A DNA stretch of 5,849 bases from Bdellovibrionales bacterium (GTDB lineage Bacteria; Bdellovibrionota; Bdellovibrionia; Bdellovibrionales; UBA1609). This document shows positions 1 through 4,657 of this stretch, piece after piece. The translations under genes were made by a program, and so were the position numbers. Within the stretch, counting starts at the first letter, position 1. Each line of letters begins with the position of its first letter. Under the pieces are notes generated by a model. The model had not been told where the DNA came from. It saw only the letters and a list, made by a program, of their open reading frames with translations, and ran no database searches. The stretch lies in assembly GCA_020434645.1 (NCBI GenBank), contig JAGRAK010000095.1:1-5849 (forward strand), in the 5' to 3' direction.

Positions 1-41
1 TCAGTGTGCGCGATGGAATCGTGGGTTATGAGACGGATTAA
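1..41 (+). CDS. C-terminal end of an unidentified upstream gene (partial)
   Basis: Read from base 3, the first bases translate as SVRDGIVGYETD followed by a TAA stop at 39-41. The open frame runs in from outside the window, and its stop directly abuts the uvrC start codon at 42, as expected for tightly packed operon genes. The short 'VRDG-hydrophobic-V' tail resembles the end of ABC-transporter ATPases of the LolD/MacB kind, where a phrase like 'xxDGxI' closes the domain. Twelve residues are too few for a real assignment, so the product is left unnamed. If the gene is real, uvrC is probably co-transcribed with it. Confidence 0.5.
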   Translation, partial: SVRDGIVGYETD

Positions 42-1952
42 ATGATGAGACAGACTAAGCGAATAGTCGATCTTAAGCTTCGCGTAAAAGAATTGCCTGC
101 TGAGCCAGGTGTCTACTTGATGAAATCAAATCAAGATAAAATTATTTATGTGGGTAAGGCTAAAGACTTAAGGTCACGAGTGAGATCTTATTTTCAAGAC
201 AAAAAGCATATTAGTGCTAAAACTCAATATCTGGTGGGGCAGATTCACCAAATTGATTATTTGATTACAAAAACAGAAGTTGAAGCTTTTTTGCTTGAAG
301 CCTCTTTAATTAAAAAACACAGACCAAAATATAATATACGTTTAAAAGATGATAAGGCGTATCCGTATATACGCCTTAGTGCCGCTGATGAATTCCCGAG
401 ATTCTATCTCTATCGAAAAGTGAAGCCTGATGGCGCTTATTATTTCGGGCCTTATACATCGGGGCTTCATGTTCGCGAGACAATTAAATTTTTAAATCGG
501 ACATTTCAAATCCGTGATTGCACAGATGGTTTTATGAAGTCGCGTAAGCGACCTTGTCTGACTTATCAGATCGGTCGTTGTACCGCTCCTTGCGTGGATT
601 TGGTGACCAAGAAGAGCTATGGTGCCGATGTCGAGCAGGCACTCGATTTTTTAAAAGGTCGAGATAAAAAAGTTTTAAAAGAGTTAAATGCTAAAATGAA
701 AGAGGCCTCGAAGGCTGAAAGATTTGAGGCAGCGGCAAAACTTCGCGACAGTATAAAATCAATTGATGCTATTTTAGAAAAGCAAATCGTGGTCAGTCAA
801 AAGATGGAGCTCGATCAAGACGTGATTGCTTATTTTGGAGACGAGCGGGGCACTCTTGTAGAGACTCTGCATATTCGTGCAGGGCGCGTGATCGGGAGCC
901 GAGCGCAGTTTTTACCAAGGATCAATTGTAACTCGGCTGATGAAGATCCAAAAGAATGGCTCACTTCATTTTTGAATCAGTATTACAGTGAAAATGTCGT
1001 ACCCGACCAAATTATTCTGCCTGTAGACTTAACGGATGATATTTATAAATTGATGCGCGATGTGTTTAAAGAGCGCAAGCAGACGCGGGCGCATTTTATT
1101 CATGCACTTGACCGTGAACAGAAAAAATTAATGGCAATGGCTGAGAAAAATGCAAAGAGCCATTTTGCAGATCATGTGAATAGGCAGACAAATACATCTC
1201 GATTACTTGAAGAAATTCAAAGTAAGCTTCATTTGCGTGAAACTCCAATTCGAATGGAGTGCTTTGATATTTCAAATTTTCAAGGTGATGAGTCGGTCGC
1301 ATCTCAAGTTGTATTTGAAGATGGTGCACCAAAGCGTGAAGATTATAGACGTTATAAAATTAAAACAGTTGTGGGAGCTAATGATTTTGCCAGTATGAAA
1401 GAGGTGCTGACTCGTCGATTTAAACACACAGAGTACGACGACCCACAACTTGTTGTTATAGATGGCGGTAAGGGTCAGCTGGGCATGGCGCTGCAGGCCT
1501 TAAAAGAGTTAGGCCGCGAAGACATACAGTGTGTGGGTATGGCAAAAGCCAAAAGCGAGGGAACGTTTCAAGATAAAGAAGTCTCTTATAGCGAAGAGCG
1601 ATTTTTTCTCCCTGGCCGCTCAAACCCTGTTTTATTTCATGCGAGTAGCGAGGCCATCAAGATTTTAATCCAGCTTCGAGACGAGGCGCATAGATTTGCA
1701 ATCACGTATCACCGTAAACTGCGGGACGAAAAAATGTTTCAGAGTGAGCTCGACGGCATCTCGGGTTTGGGTGAAAAGCGTAAAATTGCTCTATTAAAGC
1801 ATTTTGGCTCTGTTGAGCTTATTGCCGGCGCTAATATTGATGAAATTGCCTCTGTTTCAGGAATGAATAAAAAGCTCGCCGAATTGGTAAAAGCGGAGTT
1901 AGAAAGGGGTGAGCTTGAGAAGAATGGAGTCGTGAGTGATTCATTGGAGTGA
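42..1952 (+). CDS. uvrC: UvrABC excinuclease subunit C
   Basis: UvrC makes both the 3' and 5' incisions around a bulky DNA lesion in nucleotide excision repair, after recruitment by UvrB-DNA in the cytoplasm. All domains are visible in the 636 residues. The GIY-YIG nuclease spans about 20-100: GVY at 23-25, YVGKAK from Y36, R46, and metal ligand E86 in EAFLLE. Four cysteines (C160, C172, C180, C184) match the family's Fe-S cluster. The UVR motif that binds UvrB lies at about 215-245. The RNase H-like nuclease has D409 (ECFDIS), D448, D474 (VIDGGKGQL) and H550 (RDEAH). Tandem helix-hairpin-helix motifs fill about 570-620. The length is slightly above the usual ~600. The start is ATG ATG right after an upstream stop, with only a weak purine-rich ribosome site, so either ATG is possible and coupling to the upstream gene is likely. 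Nothing is broken. The 3' end converges on the next gene with a 3-base gap and no obvious terminator between them. Confidence 0.98.
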   Translation: MMRQTKRIVDLKLRVKELPAEPGVYLMKSNQDKIIYVGKAKDLRSRVRSYFQDKKHISAKTQYLVGQIHQIDYLITKTEVEAFLLEASLIKKHRPKYNIRLKDDKAYPYIRLSAADEFPRFYLYRKVKPDGAYYFGPYTSGLHVRETIKFLNRTFQIRDCTDGFMKSRKRPCLTYQIGRCTAPCVDLVTKKSYGADVEQALDFLKGRDKKVLKELNAKMKEASKAERFEAAAKLRDSIKSIDAILEKQIVVSQKMELDQDVIAYFGDERGTLVETLHIRAGRVIGSRAQFLPRINCNSADEDPKEWLTSFLNQYYSENVVPDQIILPVDLTDDIYKLMRDVFKERKQTRAHFIHALDREQKKLMAMAEKNAKSHFADHVNRQTNTSRLLEEIQSKLHLRETPIRMECFDISNFQGDESVASQVVFEDGAPKREDYRRYKIKTVVGANDFASMKEVLTRRFKHTEYDDPQLVVIDGGKGQLGMALQALKELGREDIQCVGMAKAKSEGTFQDKEVSYSEERFFLPGRSNPVLFHASSEAIKILIQLRDEAHRFAITYHRKLRDEKMFQSELDGISGLGEKRKIALLKHFGSVELIAGANIDEIASVSGMNKKLAELVKAELERGELEKNGVVSDSLE

Positions 1953-1955
1953 GTA

Positions 1956-2528
1956 TTATTTTTGAATTTTACTGATCGTCAGCTTGTCCTCTGTGGAATC
2001 TAAGCGGCAGAGTTCGATTGACTTTGCCGTTTTATTACTAATCATTTTATTGGCTTCAATGCATGTCTTTTTAGATTCGCAAGTAATGGTATCGCCTAGA
2101 CGTTTTTCAAGATCTTTTAAGCTGTTGGAATTTGTTATTGAGTAATAGTGGGTTAGGGAGACCATTTGGCAATAATTAGGTATTCGTTTCTTATAATGTA
2201 TTTTGACAGTTTTGCGTGGTCGCTTACTAGGTTCATATTCTGAAGCGTGGGAGTTTGAGTGTGTGTGGTCCTCCCATTCAATAAGATACTGAAACCCCAT
2301 TTTAGGGCTGAACCCTTCAACTTTTAAGGGTTCATTTTGAGTAGGGTCTAAATTCAAATTCGTAAACTTTGAACAAAGACCAAATGTCGTGCTGGAGGAT
2401 TCGGCCTCTGAGTCACCTGTTTCGTATTTGCAAAAATCTAAAACCGGGCTGACGACCAAAGCGTTGCTGGCTATTTTGGCTTGTGCTGTAGGGCTTAACA
2501 GAAAGATTAAGATCATCATTTTCAACAT
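1956..2528 (-). CDS. Secreted six-cysteine protein of unknown function
   Basis: I do not recognise a family. The 190 residues begin with a clear Sec signal peptide: a charged MLK start, hydrophobic core MMILIFLLS, and likely cleavage after AQA at residue 17, with no lipobox cysteine. The mature part therefore probably sits in the periplasm or outside the cell. It holds six cysteines (33, 52, 120, 150, 156, 174), an even number that could form three disulfides. There is also a Ser-rich stretch (about 40-48), a His/Ser stretch (88-94, HTHSNSH) and a basic stretch (about 102-114). A TTG lies directly before the ATG at 2528. The ATG is chosen because it sits 6 bases after a good -10 box. ATG codons at residues 4 and 5 are alternatives that would shorten the signal peptide. 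No Shine-Dalgarno sequence is visible. The gene ends 3 bases from the uvrC stop in tail-to-tail orientation, so it has its own transcript. Confidence 0.8.
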   Translation of the reverse strand: MLKMMILIFLLSPTAQAKIASNALVVSPVLDFCKYETGDSEAESSSTTFGLCSKFTNLNLDPTQNEPLKVEGFSPKMGFQYLIEWEDHTHSNSHASEYEPSKRPRKTVKIHYKKRIPNYCQMVSLTHYYSITNSNSLKDLEKRLGDTITCESKKTCIEANKMISNKTAKSIELCRLDSTEDKLTISKIQK

Positions 2529-2534
2529 CAACTA

Positions 2535-2563
2535 ATGATAAACAGCGGCTTAGCGTTTTGCAA
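2535..2563 (-). promoter_or_regulatory. Sigma70-type promoter for the secreted six-cysteine protein
   Basis: On the minus strand, TTGCAA (2558-2563) is followed after exactly 17 bases by TATCAT (2535-2540). TATCAT matches the -10 consensus at five of six positions and TTGCAA the -35 at four of six. Only 6 bases separate the -10 from the ATG at 2528, so transcription would begin at or within a base or two of the start codon. This fits the absence of a ribosome binding site and suggests a leaderless mRNA. Confidence 0.5.
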
Positions 2564-2600
2564 GTCAGCGTATATTCGCAATAAGGATAATTGATATTGT

Positions 2601-2613
2601 AACGGTTACCGTT
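2601..2613. promoter_or_regulatory. Palindromic operator candidate (AACGGT-T-ACCGTT)
   Basis: This is a perfect inverted repeat with 6-base arms around a single central T. It lies in the divergent space between the secreted-protein gene and the 43-residue membrane peptide gene. Its last two bases overlap the consensus -35 box TTGACA at 2612-2617, the position expected for a repressor site acting on the rightward promoter. A TGT just to the left (2598-2600) and an ACA just to the right (2615-2617) nearly extend the symmetry. The cognate regulator is not in the window, and the regulatory role is inferred. Confidence 0.4.
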
Positions 2614-2638
2614 GACAGGAGTAGTGGTTAGCCATACT
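2612..2638 (+). promoter_or_regulatory. Possible promoter for the 43-residue membrane peptide
   Basis: A perfect TTGACA (2612-2617) precedes CATACT (2633-2638), a four-of-six -10 match at a short 15-base spacing. Transcription would then begin near 2645 and leave a leader of about 25 bases containing the ribosome site. A better -10 (TAAAAT, 2649-2654) has no good -35 and would start too close to the ribosome site. The -35 is clear and the -10 is weak. Confidence 0.3.
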
Positions 2639-2669
2639 TAAGTGCGCTTAAAATATAAAAAGGAATAAA

Positions 2670-2801
2670 ATGAGCCAAAATACATTAAAAAAGGTAGCTA
2701 TAGTTATTATCATTGTTTTCTTAGCCATAGTTGTAATCTATCCGCTGGCATTTAGTACTGATGAGGGTAATGTTGAGCCCGTTATGGAGAACGTGGAGTA
2801 G
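2670..2801 (+). CDS. 43-residue single-span membrane peptide
   Basis: The reading frame starts at ATG 2670 and ends with TAG at 2799-2801. A good ribosome site, AAGGA (2659-2663), lies with a 6-base gap upstream of the ATG, inside an A-rich leader. The 43 residues have the plan of a bitopic small membrane protein. A short N-terminus (MSQNTLKK) carries two lysines, and a long unbroken hydrophobic helix (about residues 9-28, rich in Ile and Val) follows. The acidic C-terminal tail (STDEGNVEPVMENVE) has no basic residues. By the positive-inside rule the N-terminus should be cytoplasmic and the tail periplasmic, or the hydrophobic part could act as an uncleaved signal anchor. I know no family for it. 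A consensus -35 box overlapping a palindrome lies upstream, and a bulged hairpin begins at its stop codon. It is too short to have been called by ordinary ORF length cut-offs. Confidence 0.6.
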   Translation: MSQNTLKKVAIVIIIVFLAIVVIYPLAFSTDEGNVEPVMENVE

Positions 2802-2829
2802 ATCGACTAGTGGCATTCTGCCTATCGAT
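2798..2829 (+). repeat. REP-like element: GTAG followed by a bulged hairpin
   Basis: GTAG at 2798-2801 (overlapping the TAG stop of the small gene) leads straight into an imperfect palindrome. The outer arms are ATCGA (2802-2806) and TCGAT (2825-2829). TA pairs with TA after a one-base bulge, and the inner arms are GGCA (2812-2815) and TGCC (2819-2822) around a TTC loop. A conserved GTAG-type tetranucleotide at the 5' foot of a bulged hairpin is the known hallmark of REP sequences processed by RAYT transposases, and a RAYT-like gene begins 46 bases further on. No T-run follows, so it is a poor intrinsic terminator. Only one good copy is present here, so the REP label is an inference. Confidence 0.4.
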
Positions 2830-2874
2830 ACTCGCAAAAGAATGAATTAGAGAGACAAGACCAAGCAGTGTTCT

Positions 2875-3390
2875 TTATAAAAGCGACAGCTGTCTAGAGT
2901 CTTTGGCCATCCTGTAAAATTCAATTTTAAGTTTTTCATTTATCGAGTGCTGCTCAAGCCCTGATTCATTTTCATTTTTAATCATATAGTTTTGTAGTCT
3001 TTGGTAGGCTTTTCCCCATGGCGCCGATCGAGTGTATGGGCGACCGCAAAAAATACTGTTAAATTCCAGGTCTGGTATTCGAGATTCTTTTGTGAAGTAA
3101 GTTGTCATAAGCGCTGTCGCCTCACGTATAAACTTCACATATCTTGAGTGATCTTGAAAAAGAAATGCCCCGTGCAAATGTGAGTGATTGAATATTAAAT
3201 TATAAATTCTGATTTGATATTTATTTGCGATACCAAATACATTTCTCCGCAACTGAATATCGTGTGGATCAAATAGGGGCGGCAGATTGCTCTTTAGCCT
3301 CAGAACAAGATGAGTGGGCTGGCTGCAAATGAGAACGCGCTTTGATTTTCTTTTACCTTTAAGTAGAGAGCCGCCAAAGCCATTATTCAT
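2875..3390 (-). CDS. RAYT-like Y1/HUH transposase-domain protein
   Basis: Members of this family (Y1_Tnp, IS200/REP-associated tyrosine transposases) nick single-stranded DNA at hairpins through an HUH motif and one tyrosine. In the 171 residues, a basic N-terminus (KGKRKSKR) leads into the first strand THLVLRLK (26-33). After a helix containing LRRNVFGIANKYQIRIYN comes the HUH-type motif NHSHLHG, with metal ligands H71 and H73. Helix YVKFIREATALMTTYF follows at about 84-99. Then come a Trp-Gly turn (PWGKAY, 124-129) and LQNYMIKNENE, whose Y135 sits where the nucleophile is expected. The length fits short RAYTs (about 150-200). The signature residues look intact, so activity is possible. There are no IS200-type ends, so it looks like a single domesticated or REP-mobilising gene rather than an insertion sequence. 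No Shine-Dalgarno precedes the ATG at 3390, and an extended -10 lies 7 bases upstream. A bulged GTAG hairpin lies beyond its 3' end. Confidence 0.75.
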   Translation of the reverse strand: MNNGFGGSLLKGKRKSKRVLICSQPTHLVLRLKSNLPPLFDPHDIQLRRNVFGIANKYQIRIYNLIFNHSHLHGAFLFQDHSRYVKFIREATALMTTYFTKESRIPDLEFNSIFCGRPYTRSAPWGKAYQRLQNYMIKNENESGLEQHSINEKLKIEFYRMAKDSRQLSLL

Positions 3391-3397
3391 GAACAGT

Positions 3398-3406
3398 ACT
3401 ATAACA
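3398..3406 (-). promoter_or_regulatory. Extended -10 promoter for the RAYT-like gene
   Basis: On the minus strand TGTTATAGT is an extended -10 motif: TGn plus TATAGT, five of six to consensus. It ends 7 bases before the ATG at 3390, and there is no recognisable -35, which extended -10 promoters can do without. The start of transcription would fall at or next to the start codon, matching the missing ribosome site. Confidence 0.4.
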
Positions 3407-3511
3407 CATGTTTTTGTGGTGGATTTCTTAGTTGTCTTGCGCGATTACAAAATATGAATTTAAAGGTCTGCCAACCCTTCGCCCTGCTATTTAAAATACA
3501 AATGAGTCAAT

Positions 3512-3642
3512 TCATGGTTCGATTTTCGAAAGGGCTGCGTAGAATTTATTTATGAGCGAATTTAAATCATCAATTATGTCGTCAAGAAAATAGTGTTGTC
3601 GGGCATATTATTTTTGAGAAAATCAAATAGCAGTTGAATCAT
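3512..3642 (-). pseudogene. Possible frameshifted small-gene remnant
   Basis: On the minus strand, ATG at 3642 opens a frame reading MIQLLFDFLKNNMPDNTIF before it stops at 3574. A second frame overlaps it, open from about 3607, and continues as FLDDIIDDLNSLINKFYA and on to ALSKIEP, with its stop at 3512. Joining the two near the TTTT run at about 3593 would give a helical, acidic peptide of about 43 residues that looks more protein-like than random sequence. There is no ribosome site, the stretches are short, and chance open frames of this size are common in AT-rich DNA. This is a weak call. Confidence 0.2.
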
Positions 3643-3672
3643 TGTTCATGGCGCTACTCAGAATCATTGCTC
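3636..3672. repeat. Imperfect 12-base direct repeat
   Basis: GAATCATTGTTC (3636-3647) recurs as GAATCATTGCTC (3661-3672), 11 of 12 identical, with start points 25 bases apart. The pair lies downstream of the zinc-ribbon gene and overlaps the start of the possible remnant. It may be a small duplication or paired binding sites; nothing in the sequence decides between these. Confidence 0.45.
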
Positions 3673-3705
3673 GATGATGATGGAAAGATAAACGCTATTT
3701 TTTAA

Positions 3706-3924
3706 TCACTGCAGCTTATGATCATTATTTTTAACTTTGATTTTGCAGCTTTCACAGTGAGCTTCTTCTTTTACGAGTGAGTGTCCGAAATGAGTTACAT
3801 GTGTATATAATAGTTCGTCTCCGCAAAGGGGGCAGTAGTTGTAATCTTCTAAGTACTGCTCAATTGGAGTCGGCGTGGTGTTGACGATGTTCACCATAAT
3901 TTCAGCGATCTTTTTTGATTCCAT
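3706..3924 (-). CDS. Small zinc-ribbon protein of unknown function
   Basis: The 72-residue protein has an N-terminal helix (about 1-28, ending IEQYLEDYNY) and a C-terminal zinc-ribbon-like half. CPLCG (C31, C34) and CESC (C57, C60) form two CxxC knuckles 22 residues apart, the pattern of a four-cysteine structural zinc site. Between them lies THVTHFGHS, with three histidines. The tail is polar and basic (KIKVKNNDHKLQ). An upstream in-frame ATG at 3942 would add six residues (MEGAHH), but that Met sits before the strong ribosome site AAGGAG (3933-3938), which is spaced exactly 8 bases from the ATG at 3924, so 3924 is preferred. No signal peptide is seen, so it is probably cytoplasmic. Small proteins of this type may bind nucleic acid or partner proteins, but no function can be assigned. 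It stands alone, with no terminator clearly visible after its TGA. Confidence 0.75.
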   Translation of the reverse strand: MESKKIAEIMVNIVNTTPTPIEQYLEDYNYCPLCGDELLYTHVTHFGHSLVKEEAHCESCKIKVKNNDHKLQ

Positions 3925-3932
3925 GTGATGTG

Positions 3933-3938
3933 CTCCTT
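3933..3938 (-). promoter_or_regulatory. Ribosome binding site fixing the zinc-ribbon gene start
   Basis: AAGGAG on the minus strand lies 8 bases before the ATG at 3924. It lies downstream of the alternative ATG at 3942, which has no such site. It therefore decides the start in favour of the shorter 72-residue product. Confidence 0.75.
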
Positions 3939-3942
3939 CCAT

Positions 3943-4213
3943 GAGCGTATTTCACGGCCGTAGCCATGATTTTTTACTTATGCCGTTTGCGTTCTTAATG
4001 AACAGATCGGCGTCTTTTGAAAGGGCTTTATAGGGAGGCTTAACATTTTATTAAAATTGGTCTTTGTCGTAGGAAAATTTTGCCGCATAAGAGGGGCTTC
4101 GGGTCTATGCAGATCTCCGCGTCTATGCAGATCTCCTTGCCGACGCAGATAACGCAAGCCGTAAACCGGTTTTAGTAGACCCATTTGCTGGACTTACGTA
4201 GATTACGATCACT
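3943..4213. other. Divergent non-coding region between zinc-ribbon gene and psi-like gene
   Basis: No convincing gene is seen here. The region contains an interrupted stem-loop (GCCG at 3982-3985 pairing CGGC at 4008-4011, with an inner GTTC/GAAC pair at 3991-4003), followed on the + strand by TCTTTT. It also has a strong unassigned ribosome-site-like AGGGAGG (4032-4038), an 18-base-period repeat (4103-4154) and a perfect 10-base palindrome AAACCGGTTT (4163-4172). It must hold the promoters of both flanking genes. A weak candidate for the right-hand gene is TAGACC (4176-4181), 17 bases, TAGATT (4199-4204). Confidence 0.45.
4103..4154. repeat. Tandem repeat, 18-base period, two exact units plus a degenerate third
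   Basis: GTCTATGCAGATCTCC occurs exactly at 4103-4118 and 4121-4136. The same register at 4139-4154 holds a third unit matching 10 of 16 bases, keeping the core GCAGAT. The period of 18 is a whole number of codons and close to two helical turns. It lies about 60 bases upstream of the psi-like gene start, so it could be a set of binding sites or a replication-slippage product. Confidence 0.75.
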
Positions 4214-4657
4214 ATGAGAGAAGGCGAATTTTACTACATAAAAGAAGTATTAGGCCTAACGGGAGTGCCCCTTCCTCTAGAGCTCAAAACGGAGTTTCAT
4301 AAATTTGAAGTGCGGCCAATTTTTTGCGTTTATAGCCCTTTTGAGTTGTCGCCTGAAGAGCTTCACTTTGCAAAAAAGGTTCTGAGTGCCGTTCAGGTTT
4401 CAGACGTTCAGTTTTTTAATCAAAAAGATAATAGTAAAGAAGAGATTCTCGCATTTACGCAAAAGCACACACATTCTTTTGGCATTAGCTTTGGTATCAG
4501 TCAGCCATTATCGGTGCACTCAGAATGGCTTGAGCTTCCGGCTGTTTCGCAGTTTTTAGATAATTCAGACCCCAAAAAATTAGAAAAATTAAAGCGTAAA
4601 GCATGGGTCGATCTCAAAAAAATGAAGTCGGCAATGGAGGCGTTATTAAATCACTAA
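4214..4657 (+). CDS. Possible DNA polymerase III psi (HolD)-like protein
   Basis: In E. coli, psi (HolD) joins the chi subunit to the clamp loader of the replicative polymerase. The 147 residues here follow the same plan as E. coli psi from memory. An N-terminal helix YIKEVLGLTGVPL (8-20) parallels psi's chi-binding 'LGIT' segment. Next come a strand RPIFCVY (34-40), a loop, and helix EELHFAKKVLSAVQVS (48-63), paralleling psi's helix ending in 'VLRALTVS'. A strand then leads to ISQPLSVHSEWLELPAVSQF (95-114), paralleling 'PLSL...SPAL'. A basic, lysine-rich helix with W131 closes the protein (about 120-145). Residues 65-90 are a charged linker. No signal peptide or membrane span is present. The ATG at 4214 is the only start after the in-frame TAG at 4199 and has no clear ribosome site. 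The 3' end overlaps nfeD, so the two are probably translationally coupled. The gene itself is sound; the psi assignment is inference from motif order. Confidence 0.6.
   Translation: MREGEFYYIKEVLGLTGVPLPLELKTEFHKFEVRPIFCVYSPFELSPEELHFAKKVLSAVQVSDVQFFNQKDNSKEEILAFTQKHTHSFGISFGISQPLSVHSEWLELPAVSQFLDNSDPKKLEKLKRKAWVDLKKMKSAMEALLNH

Larger units (their letters stand above)
3391..3705. other. Intergenic stretch without an intact gene
   Basis: These 315 bases separate two minus-strand genes. They hold the extended -10 of the RAYT-like gene, a small perfect hairpin TTCGA-TTT-TCGAA (3518-3530), an ATCAT/ATGAT stem (3663-3678), a 12-base direct repeat and a possible frameshifted minus-strand remnant, the last two listed separately. 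Short open frames on the + strand, such as 33 codons from 3454, lack a ribosome site. No terminator with a T-run, tRNA or obvious transposon end was found. Confidence 0.5.

Noticed and set aside
1096..1332. 78-codon open frame on the minus strand
   Set aside because: It lies wholly inside the conserved nuclease region of uvrC, has no ribosome site, and reads as an antisense shadow.
1207..1398. 63-codon open frame on the plus strand in another phase
   Set aside because: It overlaps the catalytic ECFDIS segment of uvrC in a shifted frame. The true frame is strongly conserved.
2802..2829. Hairpin considered as an intrinsic terminator of the 43-residue gene
   Set aside because: The stem is bulged and no T-run follows on either strand. 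The GTAG-hairpin form fits a REP-like element better.
2885..2894. Perfect palindrome GACAGCTGTC
   Set aside because: It lies in the final codons of the RAYT-like gene with no T-run following. A single 10-base palindrome is close to chance expectation.
3454..3555. 33-codon plus-strand frame starting MNLKVCQPF
   Set aside because: It has no ribosome site or promoter, and the length is within chance expectation.
4103..4154. Repeat considered as a CRISPR array
   Set aside because: The units are 16 bases long with only 2 bases between them, and there are just two exact copies, so no spacers exist.
3978..4184. 68-codon minus-strand frame containing GDLHRR-GDLHRP
   Set aside because: It has no ribosome site and a low-complexity Arg/Pro composition explained by the 18-base DNA repeat. 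There is no domain-like sequence outside the repeat.
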